From Deltaproteobacteria bacterium (GTDB lineage: Bacteria; Desulfobacterota; Desulfobacteria; Desulfobacterales; UBA11574), in contig JAFDCA010000256.1 in NCBI GenBank assembly GCA_019313025.1, positions 1 to 8,538 on the forward strand: a stretch of 8,538 nucleotides of DNA, written 5' to 3'. Of this stretch, positions 7,466 to 8,538 are shown piece after piece; positions within the stretch are counted from its first letter, which is position 1; each line of letters opens with the position of its first letter. Below the pieces are notes generated by a model that was not told where the DNA came from, made no database searches, and saw only the letters and a program-made list of their open reading frames with translations. A program made the position numbers and the translations under genes.

Positions 7466-7483
7466 TTGACTGTTTAATGTCAA
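7466..7483. promoter_or_regulatory. TTGAC-N8-GTCAA dyad: possible back-to-back -35 boxes
   Basis: TTGAC at 7466-7470 and GTCAA at 7479-7483 form a dyad in the shared upstream region of clpB and the DUF554 gene. Each arm is a near-consensus -35 box, one on each strand (TTGACT plus, TTGACA minus). The plus-strand partner -10 would be TAAAGA near 7490; the minus-strand -10 (ATTTTT, 7460-7455) is poor. It may instead be a repressor site. Support is weak. Confidence 0.25.
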
Positions 7484-7570
7484 ACCAACTAAAGATAGAA
7501 TCTTTTGTCGTACATGTTCAATTCATCCAGATTCCAAAATTTGGTGATGTACGTTTTTAGGGGTTTTAAT

Positions 7571-8263
7571 TTGCTGGGAACCATCGTCAATACGTTGGCC
7601 ATCATTGTGGGAAGTCTATTGGGGATCCTCTTCAGGGGCGGTATCTCCAATAAATATCAGGTTACCATCATGCAGGCCCTCAGCCTTGCGGTCATACTCA
7701 TCGGCCTTAAAATGGCGTTTAAGACGGATGCCATATTGCTGCTCATTTTCAGCCTGGTCATTGGAAGCCTGTTGGGAGAGTTCTTAAAAATAGAGGACCG
7801 GCTGGAGAATCTGGGCAAGCGGATTGAAACCAAATTTGCAAAATCCGGTGATGGCATTGCCAAGGGATTTGTGGTGGCCAGCTTGGTCTATTGCGTGGGG
7901 TCAATGGCCATCGTGGGATCCATGGAAAGCGGGCTCACCGGCAATCATCAAACATTGTTCGCCAAATCCGCACTGGACGGATTGTCCTCCATTATTTTTT
8001 CATCGACACTTGGTATCGGCGTATTGTTTTCCTCGATTTCCGTATTTGTATATCAGGGGATTATTACCCTCACCGCATCATTAATGAAGCCCTTTCTAAT
8101 TCCGCCGGTTATCGATCAAATGTCCGGAGTCGGCGGTCTATTGATCATGGCCATCGGCTTTAATCTGCTTGAAATTAAAAAAATCAACGTCGGCAACATG
8201 CTTCCCGCCATATTTATTCCACTGATTTATTATATGATGAAACAGTTGGTGAACTTTATCTAA
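7571..8263 (+). CDS. DUF554 family integral membrane protein (YqgA/YdfK-like)
   Basis: The protein matches the DUF554 membrane family. I place the start at TTG 7571, giving 230 residues beginning MLGTIVNTLAIIVGSLLG, the usual family N-terminus; AGGGG at 7558-7562 sits 8 bases upstream. The frame is open further up (ATG 7547, ATG 7514, TTG 7505), but those starts add up to 22 non-family residues and have no ribosome binding site. About six or seven membrane segments are visible: roughly 3-20, 36-50, 54-70, 97-117, 138-162, 186-200 and 207-226. The family core is present: YCVGSMAIVGSMESGLTGN (107-125), then KSALDGLSS (132-140) and STLGIGVLF (145-153). The hydrophilic loop at about 72-95 probably lies in the cytoplasm. 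The family's function is poorly known; a transport role is only suspected. It is monocistronic here, divergent from clpB. Confidence 0.9.
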   Translation: MLGTIVNTLAIIVGSLLGILFRGGISNKYQVTIMQALSLAVILIGLKMAFKTDAILLLIFSLVIGSLLGEFLKIEDRLENLGKRIETKFAKSGDGIAKGFVVASLVYCVGSMAIVGSMESGLTGNHQTLFAKSALDGLSSIIFSSTLGIGVLFSSISVFVYQGIITLTASLMKPFLIPPVIDQMSGVGGLLIMAIGFNLLEIKKINVGNMLPAIFIPLIYYMMKQLVNFI

Positions 8264-8482
8264 CTTCAAAAGTTTGAATTGCATATGTAACATGTATCAG
8301 ATGGTATTGACATCATGGAAATTTTAACCGACATGCAAGATATCACGTTTGATAGGAATTCTTTTTCGATAATGAACTCTCAATTAACTTTTAATCAATA
8401 GTGATCTATGCCGCTTTATGAGTCTAAAACAGAAGAATTCATCAAAATGTTAAGTAGTATTCAATTAGACTTTCGAAGAGAA
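8264..8482. other. Intergenic region, no recognised gene
   Basis: About 220 AT-rich bases after the DUF554 stop. Immediately downstream is a small palindrome, TTCAAA-AG-TTTGAA (8265-8278), with too short a loop and no T-run for a terminator. A 28-codon frame at 8315-8401 lacks a ribosome binding site. I see nothing else that I can name. Confidence 0.4.
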
Positions 8483-8538
8483 TTATTTCTTTTTCCGTTC
8501 GATGTGTTTTTGGACAAAATCCGTCAAATCGTGCCCGC
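8483..8538 (-). CDS. Possible C-terminal end of a minus-strand gene (partial)
   Basis: On the minus strand, a frame entering from the right edge reads GHDLTDFVQKHIERKKK and stops at TAA 8483-8485. An amphipathic end with a Lys-rich tail directly before a stop is typical of a real protein C-terminus, and it would converge with the DUF554 gene. Seventeen residues are too few to name a family. A competing plus-strand frame starts at ATG 8408 and is open to the edge (43 codons), but it has no ribosome binding site. Only one of the two can be real, and the sequence beyond the window would decide. Confidence 0.3.
   Translation of the reverse strand, partial: GHDLTDFVQKHIERKKK

Noticed and set aside
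8265..8278. Palindrome TTCAAAAGTTTGAA after the DUF554 stop as a terminator
   Set aside because: Two-base loop, AT-rich stem and no following T-run; unlikely to terminate transcription.
8408..8538. Plus-strand frame from ATG 8408 open to the window edge (43 codons)
   Set aside because: Looks protein-like but has no ribosome binding site and competes with a minus-strand C-terminus. Kept as the alternative; the sequence to the right would decide.

Overview
The window looks like chromosomal DNA of a Gram-negative bacterium with an outer membrane, most likely a member of the Desulfobacterota (former Deltaproteobacteria). I infer this from the ClpB type, an OmpA/VWA lipoprotein, a large outer-membrane-type protein, a sigma-54-like promoter and the moderate GC of the genes against AT-rich spacers. 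No marker gene fixes the taxon. There is no RNA gene, CRISPR array or insertion sequence that I can see.

Layout from left to right. (1) Positions 1-989, minus strand: N-terminal 329 residues of a lipoprotein with a von Willebrand factor A domain, a thrombospondin type-3-like calcium repeat and the start of an OmpA peptidoglycan-binding domain; it runs off the left edge. A sigma-54-like promoter lies about 115 bases upstream. (2) Positions 990-1745: a long AT-rich spacer with one micro-ORF behind a strong ribosome binding site and a hairpin. (3) Positions 1746-1885, plus strand: a tiny Lys/Glu-rich lipoprotein whose reading frame is broken by one base directly after the start codon. (4) Positions 1909-4482, minus strand, convergent with the previous gene: an 857-residue exported protein with a degenerate peptidase-MA-like domain, a TolB-like propeller and a C-terminal beta-barrel of Omp85/surface-antigen type, carrying a run of nine G in its coding strand. 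(5) Positions 4553-4741, minus strand: a relic of a family 9 glycosyltransferase (heptosyltransferase type), cut at both ends. (6) Positions 4752-7340, minus strand: clpB, complete and canonical. (7) Positions 7341-7570: a divergent regulatory region with a perfect 9-10-9 inverted repeat near clpB. (8) Positions 7571-8263, plus strand: a DUF554 family membrane protein. (9) Positions 8264-8538: a spacer and perhaps the last 17 codons of a minus-strand gene.

The genes do not form one pathway. ClpB is cytoplasmic protein disaggregation. The OmpA/VWA lipoprotein, small lipoprotein, barrel protein and glycosyltransferase relic all concern the cell envelope. The points most worth following are the degenerate-peptidase/propeller/barrel fusion with its G9 tract, the one-base frameshift in the small lipoprotein, and the glycosyltransferase relic wedged between two intact genes.
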